A DNA stretch of 64,000 nt from Conexibacter stalactiti (GTDB taxonomy: Bacteria > Actinomycetota > Thermoleophilia > Solirubrobacterales > Solirubrobacteraceae), in assembly GCF_035967765.1 (NCBI RefSeq), contig NZ_JAYWIT010000002.1; one strand, given 5' to 3'. A program made the position numbers and the translations under genes. Positions 1 through 8,369 of this stretch are shown here, in pieces. The notes under the pieces are model-generated. The model had not been told where the DNA came from, made no database searches, and saw only the letters and a list, made by a program, of their open reading frames with translations. Within the stretch, counting starts at the first letter, position 1; the number at the start of each line of letters is the position of its first letter.

Positions 1-251
1 GCGTCGAGCACCAGATGCATCGAAGTGACGTGGATCGGCAGCGCGTCACCCATCGCTACCTGTCGTTGTCTGGCGTCATAGATCGCGCAGGAATAGTCGT
101 GCACCAATGCGAGGACGGCGCTCCACGCGGTGCGCTCGAGCGTCTGAGTCATCTCCTTCACTATTTCGTTGAAGCGGCTCAGCATGACGCTGAACGTGAT
201 CGGATCGAAGCCATCGTTGGCTTGCTCGAGCTGCGCGGACGACTCCGACAT
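1..251 (-). CDS. Hydantoinase B/oxoprolinase (HyuB) family subunit, 5' part only
   Basis: Partial gene that runs off the left edge; only its first 83 codons are inside. The start is ATG at 251, preceded on the minus strand by an AAGGAG-like ribosome site. The visible protein contains FDPITFSVMLSRFNEIV followed by HDYSCAIYDARQRQV. It aligns position by position with the N-terminus of the complete HyuB at 14769-16682 (VDPITLSVIMSRFNAIV, HDYSCAIYDAVPRQV). HyuB proteins pair with HyuA proteins in ATP-dependent opening of cyclic amides (N-methylhydantoin, 5-oxoproline) or in acetone-type carboxylation. The gene is divergent from a HyuA gene at 523, so the two probably form one enzyme expressed from the shared 270-bp spacer. 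Family assignment is firm; the substrate is not known. Confidence 0.85.
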   Translation of the reverse strand, partial: MSESSAQLEQANDGFDPITFSVMLSRFNEIVKEMTQTLERTAWSAVLALVHDYSCAIYDARQRQVAMGDALPIHVTSMHLVLD

Positions 252-522
252 CAGCGGCTCCTTCTCGTTCGGACCATCGCACAAGTGTTCGGGAGCGTCG
301 GTACGGCGCAACGATTGCCAGTGACAAGCGGCCCAACCGACGCTGTCTCGAATGCTAGAGCCGGTCGCGCTCGCATGTTCTAACGCTGGTCTAAAAGCAT
401 CCTCTCCTATTGCGCTCTGGGACTATTGCCCTCGCCCATCTCTACGGCGCAGCATCTTCGTACGCAGCGTTCTGCACGAACGTGCCGCGCGCGCTGCGCG
501 CCGGCGAAACCAAAGGGAGATC
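252..522. promoter_or_regulatory. Divergent promoter region between hyuB-like and hyuA-like genes
   Basis: A 271-bp spacer between two divergent hydantoinase-type genes must hold both promoters. I see the ribosome site of the right gene (AAAGGGAG around 513-520) and that of the left gene just after 251. No clear inverted repeat or confident -35/-10 pair could be picked out. Confidence 0.5.
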
Positions 523-2649
523 ATGGGCTACCGCATCGGCATCGACATCGGAGGCACATTCACGGACTTCGTCGTGATCGGCGATGACGGCAAGGTGACC
601 CTCTGGAAGCAAGACTCGACGCCGAACCAGCCCGAAGTGGCGATTGAGAAGGGACTCGGTGCGATCGCCGAGCAGCTTGGCGTGCCACTCAGGGGGTTGC
701 TGAGGGCAAGCGAAGCGTTCGTCCACGGCTCCACCATCGCGACGAACACGCTGATTGTGCGAGACGGCGGCCCCGTCGGTTTGGTCTGCACTGAGGGTTT
801 CCGCGACGTCGTGTACTTCCGGGACGGATACAAGCCGCAGCGGTTCAACGTCCACCTTCCGCGCCCGATCGACTTCGTCGATCGATATCTCCGGGTCGGG
901 GCGTCGGAACGGATCGACTACACCGGGCGGGTGGTGAAACCACTGGACGAGGATTCTGTTCGCGTCGCCACCGCGCGCTTCCGTGCGGCGGGCGTGAAGG
1001 CTGTCGCTGTTGCGCTGCTCTGGTCCGTCGTCAACGGCGCGCACGAGGATCGCGTCGCCGAGATCGTGCGGGAGGAGATGCCGGGCATTGACGTCATCTG
1101 CTCCAAGGACGTGCTCGGCGAAACACGTGAGTGGCAACGCACCTCGGCAACCGTTCTGAGCGCATACGTGCGTCCGAAGATCGGGGACTACCTCACGCGA
1201 CTGGAGGCCTTTCTCGCAGACAACCAACTCGCTCCTCGGGCACAGTACATCCAGATCAATGGTGGCTGCGCGACGATCGAGGAGATCATGAAGCGGCCCG
1301 TCAACATTCTCCATTCGGGGCCCGCTGCCGCACCGGCCGCTGCGCTCTATCACGCGGGAACAACGCTGGCGAGACAGACACGCAATGGTGGGGGCCATGA
1401 GCGTGATGCGCTCGGCGGAGGGAACCTGATCACGGTTGACATGGGCGGGACGAGCTTTGACGTCAGTCTCATCCGGGACGGCCGCCCAGTGATGTCTCGT
1501 GAGATCCAAGTCGAGTTCCAGCCGATTGGAGTCGCTGGCGTGGAGGTGGAATCGATCGGCGCCGGTGGCGGATCGATCGCTTGGATTGACAGCGGCGGTG
1601 CGCTGCGCGTCGGTCCCCAGAGCGCCGGTGCCACACCTGGGCCGGTCTGCTACGACGGCGGCGGCACGGAGCCAACGGTGACAGACGCGAATGTCGTTCT
1701 CGGCTACCTGGCGCCCGATGCCTTTCTCGGCGGACGGCGGCAGCTTCGAGAGGATCTCTCCCGCGAGGCGGTCGCGACTCGGATCGCCGAGAAGCTCGGA
1801 CTCGACGTCGAGCACGCCGCTGCCGGGATCATCGAGGTGGTGAACACGCACATGGTCGGCGGCATCCGTACCGTCTCGGTCGAGCGTGGGATCGATCCGC
1901 GCGGTTACCTCCTCGTCGCAGGAGGCGGCGCCGGGGGGCTCCATGCCGCCCGCCTCGCGCGTCGACTCGGTATGCGCCATGTGCTCATCCCGCCGGAGGC
2001 GTCCACGTTCTGCGCCTTCGGCATGACGGTCACCGACGTTCGCCACGACCACATCGCGCCGCTCCATGCCCTGTCCTCGAATGTCGATCTCTCGCGGATT
2101 GACCAGCTGTTCGCCGGATTGGAAGGCGAAGCTCGCCAGCGCCTCCTCGACGACGGCTTTCGTCCAGAACAGATCGTGCTTGAGCGAATGGTCGACGCGC
2201 GCTACCGCAAGCAGGTGCACGAGCTGACGATCCCGATTCCTTCAGCGAAGCGATACGGCGCAGCGGATCTCGATGCGATCGTCGCAAGCTTTCACCGCAC
2301 GCATGCGTCGCATTTCACGTACGCGCTCGAGGACGTGCCGGTGGAGTTCCTGCACTGGCGAGTCACCGCCATCGCGCTGACGCCGGAGATCGTCCGTACG
2401 TCCACGATCGAGTCCGCTGTCGATCCGATGCTTGCCGCTGCCGCAGCAAGGGTGGGAACGCGGCAGGCGTATTTCCCCGAGTTCGAGGAGATGGTCGAGA
2501 CCCCCGTGTACTCGGCCCCCGCGCTCGTGTCAGGAGCGATGATCGAGGGCCATGCGATCATCCAGTCCCCGACAACAACCATCGTCATCAACCCTGGAGA
2601 CCGTCTCTCGGTTCTGGAAGGCGATCGCCTGCTCGTCGAGGTGGCGTGA
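523..2649 (+). CDS. N-methylhydantoinase A/5-oxoprolinase (HyuA) family subunit
   Basis: A 708-residue cytoplasmic protein, the usual length for HyuA. The start is ATG 523, with AAAGGGAG 3-10 bases upstream; upstream in-frame codons carry no family similarity. It begins MGYRIGIDIGGTFTDF, the actin-fold phosphate-binding loop of the family, and has the second nucleotide motif VDMGGTSFDV near residues 305-314. The later stretch IGAGGGSIAWID matches the Hydantoinase_A core. It is a close paralogue of the HyuA at 16695-18806 but has an insert of about a dozen residues before the second motif. The family couples ATP hydrolysis to cyclic amide opening or to carboxylation together with HyuB, whose gene here is divergent. 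The true substrate is unknown. Confidence 0.9.
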   Translation: MGYRIGIDIGGTFTDFVVIGDDGKVTLWKQDSTPNQPEVAIEKGLGAIAEQLGVPLRGLLRASEAFVHGSTIATNTLIVRDGGPVGLVCTEGFRDVVYFRDGYKPQRFNVHLPRPIDFVDRYLRVGASERIDYTGRVVKPLDEDSVRVATARFRAAGVKAVAVALLWSVVNGAHEDRVAEIVREEMPGIDVICSKDVLGETREWQRTSATVLSAYVRPKIGDYLTRLEAFLADNQLAPRAQYIQINGGCATIEEIMKRPVNILHSGPAAAPAAALYHAGTTLARQTRNGGGHERDALGGGNLITVDMGGTSFDVSLIRDGRPVMSREIQVEFQPIGVAGVEVESIGAGGGSIAWIDSGGALRVGPQSAGATPGPVCYDGGGTEPTVTDANVVLGYLAPDAFLGGRRQLREDLSREAVATRIAEKLGLDVEHAAAGIIEVVNTHMVGGIRTVSVERGIDPRGYLLVAGGGAGGLHAARLARRLGMRHVLIPPEASTFCAFGMTVTDVRHDHIAPLHALSSNVDLSRIDQLFAGLEGEARQRLLDDGFRPEQIVLERMVDARYRKQVHELTIPIPSAKRYGAADLDAIVASFHRTHASHFTYALEDVPVEFLHWRVTAIALTPEIVRTSTIESAVDPMLAAAAARVGTRQAYFPEFEEMVETPVYSAPALVSGAMIEGHAIIQSPTTTIVINPGDRLSVLEGDRLLVEVA

Positions 2650-2702
2650 CGCTTGTCGGGGCCGCAGGTGCTGCGGTTCGGAGAATCAGGCGTCGCGAGC
2701 AG

Positions 2703-3839
2703 TCAGACGACGTCGATCAAGCCACGGTGATAGTTGCGGGTCGGACGCCGTGACAGCGCGGTCGTGATCTCGTAGTTGATCGTGTCGACGCGACGTGCGA
2801 GTTCTTCGGCGCTGATGCGTTCGTCGCCGTCGGCGCCGAGCAGAACCGCTTTGTCCCCCTCGGCGATACGGGGCGTCCCCGGGCCGACGTCGACAGTGAG
2901 GCTGTCCATGCTTACGCGTCCTACGATGGGGTACCGGCAGCCGGCGATCAGTACATCGGTTCGGCCGGAGAAGGCTCGCCGCCAACCGTCGCCATAGCCG
3001 ATCGGGATGGTAGCTATCCATCCTGGCTCGGCTGCGACGAACTGGCCGCCGTAGCCGACGCTTTCGCCTGGTGCGATCGGCTTCAGCGCCGCCACGTAGG
3101 AGCAGAGTTCAAGCGCGGGACGAAGTCCATGGTGCGCAGGGTCGCGGCCGAATGGGTCGAGGCCGTACAGCGCAACGCCGCAGCGCACCATGTCGAGTCG
3201 GCTCTCGTGAAGCGACAGCGTCGCCGCACTGTTCGCGGCGTGGAGAACCACATCGGGCGCGAACGACTTCAGTCGTGCCCCGAAGGTGCGAAACGCCCGA
3301 ACCTGAGCCCGCGACCGCTCGGGATCTTCGTCGGCGCAGGGAAGGTGAGTCATGGCTCCAGCCAACCGCAGAGCAGGGGTGGCGACGATCTGTCGTGCCA
3401 GCGCCTCGAGAGCGTCGGCCTCGCGAACGCCCAGGCGTCCCATCCCGACGTCAAGCTTGACGTGGATGGCGAGCGGCTCCGCGGACACCGAGCGGAGCCC
3501 CAGCACGGTCTCCAGGAACTCGGCTCGCCAGGCGACGACTTCCACGCGGGCTCTCAGGGCACGCGGTATCTCATCACTCGTGAGCGGGCCGAGCAGCAGC
3601 ACTGGTGCCGTGACTCCTGCATTCCGCAACTCCTCGGCCTCGTCGACTGTTGCGACGGCGAGGCGGCTTGCCCCGCCGGCGAGCGCTGCGTGGGCGACTG
3701 CAGGCGCTCCATGACCGTAGGCGTCCGCCTTGACCACCGCGCACAGTTCCACGAGCGGTCCTGTCGCGGCGCGAATCGTCGCGCAATTGCGCTCGATCGC
3801 ATCGAGATCGATGTGCACAGTGGCTCGCATGGGCCGCAC
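2703..3839 (-). CDS. alr: Alanine racemase (PLP, fold type III)
   Basis: A 378-residue protein of normal length for alanine racemase. The PLP lysine is Lys37 in AVVKADAYGHG and the second catalytic base is Tyr263 in SVGYGG; the GRVSMD motif is at 307-312. The start is GTG 3839; ATG 3830 is an alternative giving 375 residues. It interconverts L- and D-alanine, normally for cell-wall synthesis. Here it is the last gene of a three-gene minus-strand run (kinase, aldolase, racemase), 23 bp after the aldolase stop, so it may be a catabolic racemase acting on a pathway amino acid. Related racemases act on serine or other amino acids, and the sequence alone does not settle the substrate. Confidence 0.9.
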   Translation of the reverse strand: MRPMRATVHIDLDAIERNCATIRAATGPLVELCAVVKADAYGHGAPAVAHAALAGGASRLAVATVDEAEELRNAGVTAPVLLLGPLTSDEIPRALRARVEVVAWRAEFLETVLGLRSVSAEPLAIHVKLDVGMGRLGVREADALEALARQIVATPALRLAGAMTHLPCADEDPERSRAQVRAFRTFGARLKSFAPDVVLHAANSAATLSLHESRLDMVRCGVALYGLDPFGRDPAHHGLRPALELCSYVAALKPIAPGESVGYGGQFVAAEPGWIATIPIGYGDGWRRAFSGRTDVLIAGCRYPIVGRVSMDSLTVDVGPGTPRIAEGDKAVLLGADGDERISAEELARRVDTINYEITTALSRRPTRNYHRGLIDVV

Positions 3840-3862
3840 AGCTCGACTGAGACGCGAAGCGC

Positions 3863-4705
3863 TCAGCGAGTATGCGTCCGGGCGAACAGCCGGATGCGTT
3901 CTCGCGCGACAGCGCGGACTGCGCGTTGCGCGGGACCCAGCAGCGAGGGCAGATCATCGCGATGGTGAGACGCCTCGGCGAGGCCGTCCCGCAGGGCGCG
4001 GCGAAGCTCCGTGTTGACATTGATCTTCGCCACCCCAAGGGCCACCGCCGAGATCAACTGGTCGTCAGGGAGCCCCGATGCTCCGTGGAGCACCAACGGC
4101 ACGTCGATTCGGCGCGAGATCGCCGCCAGCAGGTCGAGATCGAGCTGAACGGGCTTGGCTGGGATGCCGTGGACGTTCCCGATTGCCACCGCGAGCGCAT
4201 CGACACCGGTCGCGCTGACAAATGCCGCCGCCGTGTCGGGATCTGTCAGACCGTCCGCCTGCACCTCCTGGGAGCTGTCTTCGTCGCCGGCGATCCCGGC
4301 CAGTTCAGCCTCGACCCAAGCGCCTCGCGCATGCGCTTCGGCAACCGCTTCGCGCGTGAGCCGAATGTTCTCCTCGAGCGGAAGCGCCGAACCGTCGAAC
4401 ATCACCGAGCTGTAGCCGAGCTTGAGGCAGTGCTTGACCTCTTCGAGATCACGCGAATGGTCGAGGTGCACGCCCACATCGGCAGACGACTCCCGCGCAC
4501 AGGCCAGGGCGAGCGCGGCGAGCGGCTCCCGGCCTGCGTACGAGAAGGCACTCGAACCCGCCTGCAGGATGACCGGCTCGCCCTCCACTGTCGCAGCGTC
4601 GCAGACAGCTCGCGCTTGCTCCAGGTTGTACACGTTGAACGCGGCGAGCGCTCGGTGCTCGGCACGGGCTTTGCGGAGAGCATCGATGGGCAGGTGTGCG
4701 GTCAT
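3863..4705 (-). CDS. Class II fructose-bisphosphate/ketose-bisphosphate aldolase family protein
   Basis: A 280-residue zinc-dependent class II aldolase. The catalytic Asp and first metal His are in HLDHS (residues 80-84), a metal-site Glu region is VEAELAGIAGDED (131-143), and further zinc His residues are in GNVHG (176-180) and LHGASG (206-211). The start ATG overlaps the upstream kinase stop by four bases (ATGA), so translation is probably coupled. The family cleaves ketose bisphosphates or related phosphorylated sugar acids into triose-type fragments. Its pairing with a four-carbon sugar-acid kinase points to retro-aldol cleavage of a phosphorylated acid rather than glycolysis. It is not distinguishable from tagatose-bisphosphate aldolases by eye. 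Confidence 0.88.
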   Translation of the reverse strand: MTAHLPIDALRKARAEHRALAAFNVYNLEQARAVCDAATVEGEPVILQAGSSAFSYAGREPLAALALACARESSADVGVHLDHSRDLEEVKHCLKLGYSSVMFDGSALPLEENIRLTREAVAEAHARGAWVEAELAGIAGDEDSSQEVQADGLTDPDTAAAFVSATGVDALAVAIGNVHGIPAKPVQLDLDLLAAISRRIDVPLVLHGASGLPDDQLISAVALGVAKINVNTELRRALRDGLAEASHHRDDLPSLLGPAQRAVRAVARERIRLFARTHTR

Positions 4706-6120
4706 TCGCCCTTCATCCTTTCGAGGGTGATCGAGAGTGCGTCGTCAGCGCCGACGTTGCCGGGGAAGACGACGTACGGAATCTCGGACCGTCGGCTCGA
4801 CTCGGCGAGCCGCCAGACCGACACGAGGCCGGGGAACACCTGCCCCAACACATGCGCACGACTTACGCCCAACCCTCGTGTCGCAACGTCGCTGGAGGTG
4901 ATTCCGCCCTTTGCCACGATCCATCCGAGCGGTTGCTCCGCCGGCAGGGAACGCACCACCTCGACGATCGCGTCGGCGACGAGCCGAGCGATCTCCAGAT
5001 CTCGACCCGCCACGACGGAACGACGCACCATCCGGCTGGTCACGAGAGCCGCGTCGCCACGCTGGAGCAGACTCCGAAGCGCGGCGCTGCACGCCTCGAT
5101 CTCGCGGCGGGTTCCGTCGAGGCGGTCCACGCGCAGCTCAACGGTCGGGATGTCGTGGACACGGCGTACGTGCTCCAGTTGGCGCGTCGTCACTGCCGTG
5201 TGCGAACCGACGACAAGGAGTCCCGGGCCTTGGCGCGGACGGATCTGCGCTGTCGTCAGGGGCGGCGTCAGCTGCTGCCCGAGCCGTGCACCCACGAACG
5301 ATGGCGCGGTGCGGTAGACCAGGCGCAGGCCACGCTGCTCGGCGGCTAGGAGGCCCAGCGTGACGACGTCGAGGTCGGCCTCTTCCACGGCGTTGACGAC
5401 GATCACGTCGGATGACCGTCGCATCAAGCGGCCGGCGACCGCGTCAGGGCCGCCTGTACGGATCGTGGCCAGATCCAGGCTGGAGATCGTCGCAGGGTTG
5501 ACACCTCGTTCCTGCGCCCAGGCGCGAAGGTTGGAGGAGGTGAAGCCGAACGTGGCGTCGCGCGCGAACTCCGTCTCGGCGACTGGGACCAACCGGTCGC
5601 TGCTCATCACGTAGTGCACGTCGTCGACGGTCATCCGTCCCGCGTCGAAGAACGCCGGTGCCAGGAGGATCCCTTCGAGCTGCTGACCACCCCGTGAGAG
5701 CCCTTCGATCAAGGCGTCGACCTCGTCGGGAAAGTGGCCGCGGAGTGTCGAGTCGCTGCGGCTAATGCAGCGGACGTCGATGCCGTGAGCCCGTCCGCGG
5801 CGCGCGAGCCGCTCGCCGACCTCGAGGTTCAACTTGACCGCGTCGGCAGCATCGAGGCTGCGGCTGTTCGTCAATACGACGAAGGCCGTTTCCGCCTCGG
5901 CCAGCGCCCAGTCCACATTCTCGTCGGTCCAGCTGGTGATAACCGGCAAGCCGGCGACGACTTGCGTGCCGGTGGGATCGTCGTCGATGACGGCGATCTT
6001 CGTCCCGCTCTCGACGAACGACTGGCGAATGCGGTTTCGAGCTCCGGGAAGGACAAGCGGCGGCGGCAGCTGTCGCAGCGGTGCGTAGCCGCCGTCGGGG
6101 ACATCGGTCGGAGCGGTCAT
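4702..6120 (-). CDS. Four-carbon acid sugar kinase family protein (DUF1537; tetronate kinase-like)
   Basis: A 472-residue protein. ATG 6120 is chosen because the recognizable N-terminal domain follows soon after; an in-frame extension to 6327 has low-complexity, non-family sequence. The N-terminal substrate domain shows KIAVIDDDPTGTQ and ISRSDSTLRGHFP. The C-terminal nucleotide domain shows VVGSHTAVTTRQLEH and VAKGGITSSDVATRGL, a signature of the D/L-threonate and 3-oxo-tetronate kinases. These phosphorylate four-carbon sugar acids before aldol cleavage or decarboxylation. The downstream class II aldolase overlaps it by four bases. In plants, homologous kinase and aldolase domains occur fused in one polypeptide, which supports a joint pathway. 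The exact acid is not predictable. Confidence 0.88.
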   Translation of the reverse strand: MTAPTDVPDGGYAPLRQLPPPLVLPGARNRIRQSFVESGTKIAVIDDDPTGTQVVAGLPVITSWTDENVDWALAEAETAFVVLTNSRSLDAADAVKLNLEVGERLARRGRAHGIDVRCISRSDSTLRGHFPDEVDALIEGLSRGGQQLEGILLAPAFFDAGRMTVDDVHYVMSSDRLVPVAETEFARDATFGFTSSNLRAWAQERGVNPATISSLDLATIRTGGPDAVAGRLMRRSSDVIVVNAVEEADLDVVTLGLLAAEQRGLRLVYRTAPSFVGARLGQQLTPPLTTAQIRPRQGPGLLVVGSHTAVTTRQLEHVRRVHDIPTVELRVDRLDGTRREIEACSAALRSLLQRGDAALVTSRMVRRSVVAGRDLEIARLVADAIVEVVRSLPAEQPLGWIVAKGGITSSDVATRGLGVSRAHVLGQVFPGLVSVWRLAESSRRSEIPYVVFPGNVGADDALSITLERMKGE

Positions 6121-6389
6121 CTGGCGCAGTTCTACGTGGCGGCCCGACGACTGGGAATACTCTCCGGGTACAGGCCGAGGCAGGACCTTTGGTTCGCAAT
6201 CAGGGGTCGGTCTCCCGCGGCGGGACGACGCTGCCGACCGATTCGCAGCGCCATGCCGTGGCCAGGCCCCGTCGGCGCCGCTGTACCTCGCGCTAGCCGA
6301 GGGCGGGAACGTTTGCTCCGGTTCCAATGGCCTCTTGCTGTCGAAGAGGCGAAATTACGCGCGCCAAGATGAACGGACAAGGGACACAC
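6121..6389. promoter_or_regulatory. Divergent promoter region with a PucR-site-like motif
   Basis: A 269-bp spacer between the kinase operon (minus) and the SDR operon (plus). At 6157-6174 it contains TCCGGGTACAG, which matches the core of the palindrome upstream of the pucR-type gene (TCCGGATACAG at 10041-10051) with one difference. This is a candidate shared operator; binding is inferred only. Confidence 0.35.
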
Positions 6390-7286
6390 ATGTCGAGCCA
6401 GCCACTTGAGGGAAGACGCGTCGTAGTCACGGGCGCAGGAACAGGCTTGGGTTCCGTCTACGCGGAGGCGATCGCCGCCGCGGGCGCTGCGGTCGTCGTC
6501 AACGACATCGAGCCAGACAGAGCCGCAGCGGTCGCCGAGCGCATCGTCAGAAGCGGAGGACGTGCGATCGCGTTCGCTGCCGACGTCTCCGATTGGGAGG
6601 CCGCCGGCTCGATGATCGAGGCATGCGTGTCAGAGTTCGGCGGCATCGACGGTCTGGTGAACAACGCCGGCATCCTCGGCAGACTCTGCCCGGTTCACGA
6701 GGCTGACGCCGGCGCGCGGAATGTCATCGACGTCAACGTGGTCGGGACGCTCTATCCCGGCATCCACGCAGCACGCACCATGGTGGAAGCGGGCTCGGCG
6801 GGATCGATCGTGAACGTCAGCTCGGGCTCGCAGTGCGGTCAGACGATGTATGGCCCGTATGGGGCCTCGAAGGGAGCGGTCGCCTCGCTGACGTATGGGT
6901 GGGCGCGCGATCTCGAGGATCACCACGTACGCGTCAACGCGCTCTCTCCGAATGCCTGGTCCGGGCAGAACGAGGAGATGGTCCGCCAGCTCGGGTATGA
7001 CGCCGAGCCCCATATCAAGAGCCACCCGAGCAAAGCGGACAACGCTGCCGTGGTCGTCTACCTCCTCAGCGACGCCTCTCGCAAGCTGAGTGGCCAGGTC
7101 GTACGAGTCATGACGGGGCAGGTGACGCTGCTCACGCACCCGTACATCGTCACTCCGGGTGTCGAACTGGATGAGTTCAGCGTGGAGACGGTCGCCACGG
7201 CCTTCGACGGGGGAGGCCTCGATCAGCGCCTCCAGCCGGTGGGCATCGCTGCCGGGCCTGCTCCCCAGCTCGAGCTCATCCTCTAG
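6390..7286 (+). CDS. Short-chain dehydrogenase/reductase (SDR)
   Basis: A 298-residue NAD(P)-dependent oxidoreductase. ATG 6390 is chosen because AAGGGA lies seven bases upstream; earlier in-frame ATGs at 6327 and 6369 lack such a site. The Rossmann motif is TGAGTGLG (residues 14-21), the structural motif NNAG follows near 90, and the catalytic YxxxK is YGASK near residue 155 with a preceding conserved serine. It opens a plus-strand run with a sugar isomerase-like gene and an aldehyde dehydrogenase, so it probably oxidizes a hydroxyl of the pathway sugar acid or reduces its keto form. The C-terminal 50 residues are longer than in classical SDRs. Confidence 0.88.
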   Translation: MSSQPLEGRRVVVTGAGTGLGSVYAEAIAAAGAAVVVNDIEPDRAAAVAERIVRSGGRAIAFAADVSDWEAAGSMIEACVSEFGGIDGLVNNAGILGRLCPVHEADAGARNVIDVNVVGTLYPGIHAARTMVEAGSAGSIVNVSSGSQCGQTMYGPYGASKGAVASLTYGWARDLEDHHVRVNALSPNAWSGQNEEMVRQLGYDAEPHIKSHPSKADNAAVVVYLLSDASRKLSGQVVRVMTGQVTLLTHPYIVTPGVELDEFSVETVATAFDGGGLDQRLQPVGIAAGPAPQLELIL

Positions 7287-7388
7287 GCCCGAGGCAGAGG
7301 ACTCGACGATGCGCATCGCGCAAGTGGAGGAGGTCGCGAGGCAAGGCCGGCGACGACAAGTCAGGTCAGTCGGTTCGGTACACGTGCC

Positions 7389-8237
7389 ATGAGATTCAGC
7401 TTGAGTGTCAGCACGCTGTACACCGAGGTTCCCTTGCCCGACCGATTCGCGCTTGCCGCCGAGGCCGGCTTCTCCGCAGTCGAGTCGTGGTGGCCAGAAG
7501 ACGTCGACCTCGACACGTATGTCGACGCGGTTCGTGACGCAAATCTCCGCCTTGCGGTCCTCGGCCTCTATGGGGGGGCGCTGGCCGAGGGCGACTGGGG
7601 CGTCCTCAGCGACCTGGAGCGGGCTCACGAGTTTCGCGAAGTCGCGCCGAAGGGGCTCGAGGTCGCCGAGACCTTGGGCTGCTATCGCCTTCACGTGCTC
7701 GTGGGGAACGAACAGCCAGGGCAGCTGCGTCCGGACCAGCTGCGCCTGGCGGTCGAGAACGTCCGCTGGGTCGCCGACCTCGCGGCCGCCCAGGGCGCAA
7801 CGATCTTGATCCAACCGTTGAACCGTCGCGATGCCGGTCCGGCACTGATCCAACACGTCGACACCGCGATCGCGTTCATACGGGAGGTAGCGCGTGAGAA
7901 CGTCGGACTCCAGTTCGACGCCTACCACGTCGAAGGTGCGGAAGGCTATCTGCCCGCGCGCGTTCAGCGTGCGGGTGGGCTGATTCGCCATGTCCAGATA
8001 GCCGACTATCCCGGAGCTCAATACCCCGGAAGCGGACGCATCGACTTCCCGGCCCTCTTCACTGCTCTCACGCGACTCGGCTACAACGGCTACGTCGGCT
8101 TGGAGTACATGACGGTGCGCGGCACTACTGCGGACTTGACCTGGCTGCCGGAGAGACTTCGCTCCGGCTCCTTCACGGCCGCTGACATTCAGCGGATCCT
8201 TCCGCGTACCTCGCGTGACGTCGCGCGAACGCGATGA
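7389..8237 (+). CDS. Hydroxypyruvate isomerase/2-oxo-tetronate isomerase-like TIM-barrel protein
   Basis: A 282-residue xylose-isomerase-like TIM barrel. The segment IQPLNRRD (residues 138-145) and the stretch HVQIADYPGAQYPGSGRI (about 201-218) closely follow the Hyi/OtnI signature (metal-binding Glu replaced by Gln-Pro-Leu here, then His and the PG-x-G-x-I loop). OtnI interconverts 2-oxo- and 3-oxo-tetronates, which would feed the DUF1537 kinase and aldolase encoded divergently. ATG 7389 has only a weak ribosome site. The family also includes hydroxypyruvate isomerases, so the assignment to tetronate metabolism rests on the neighbours. The Gln in place of the usual metal-binding Glu in this strand should be checked against characterized members. 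Confidence 0.8.
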   Translation: MRFSLSVSTLYTEVPLPDRFALAAEAGFSAVESWWPEDVDLDTYVDAVRDANLRLAVLGLYGGALAEGDWGVLSDLERAHEFREVAPKGLEVAETLGCYRLHVLVGNEQPGQLRPDQLRLAVENVRWVADLAAAQGATILIQPLNRRDAGPALIQHVDTAIAFIREVARENVGLQFDAYHVEGAEGYLPARVQRAGGLIRHVQIADYPGAQYPGSGRIDFPALFTALTRLGYNGYVGLEYMTVRGTTADLTWLPERLRSGSFTAADIQRILPRTSRDVARTR

Positions 8238-8369
8238 TCCGTGACCTACGCGGCCTTTAGGTCGCCGCTTCCTGGACGAGTGAAGGACAACTGATTTCAA
8301 ACGTGCCGTCCCGCGCGTCGTGCAGTCATGGCGAGACGCTCCGGGGCGGCATCGGCTAGGAGAGCAGCA

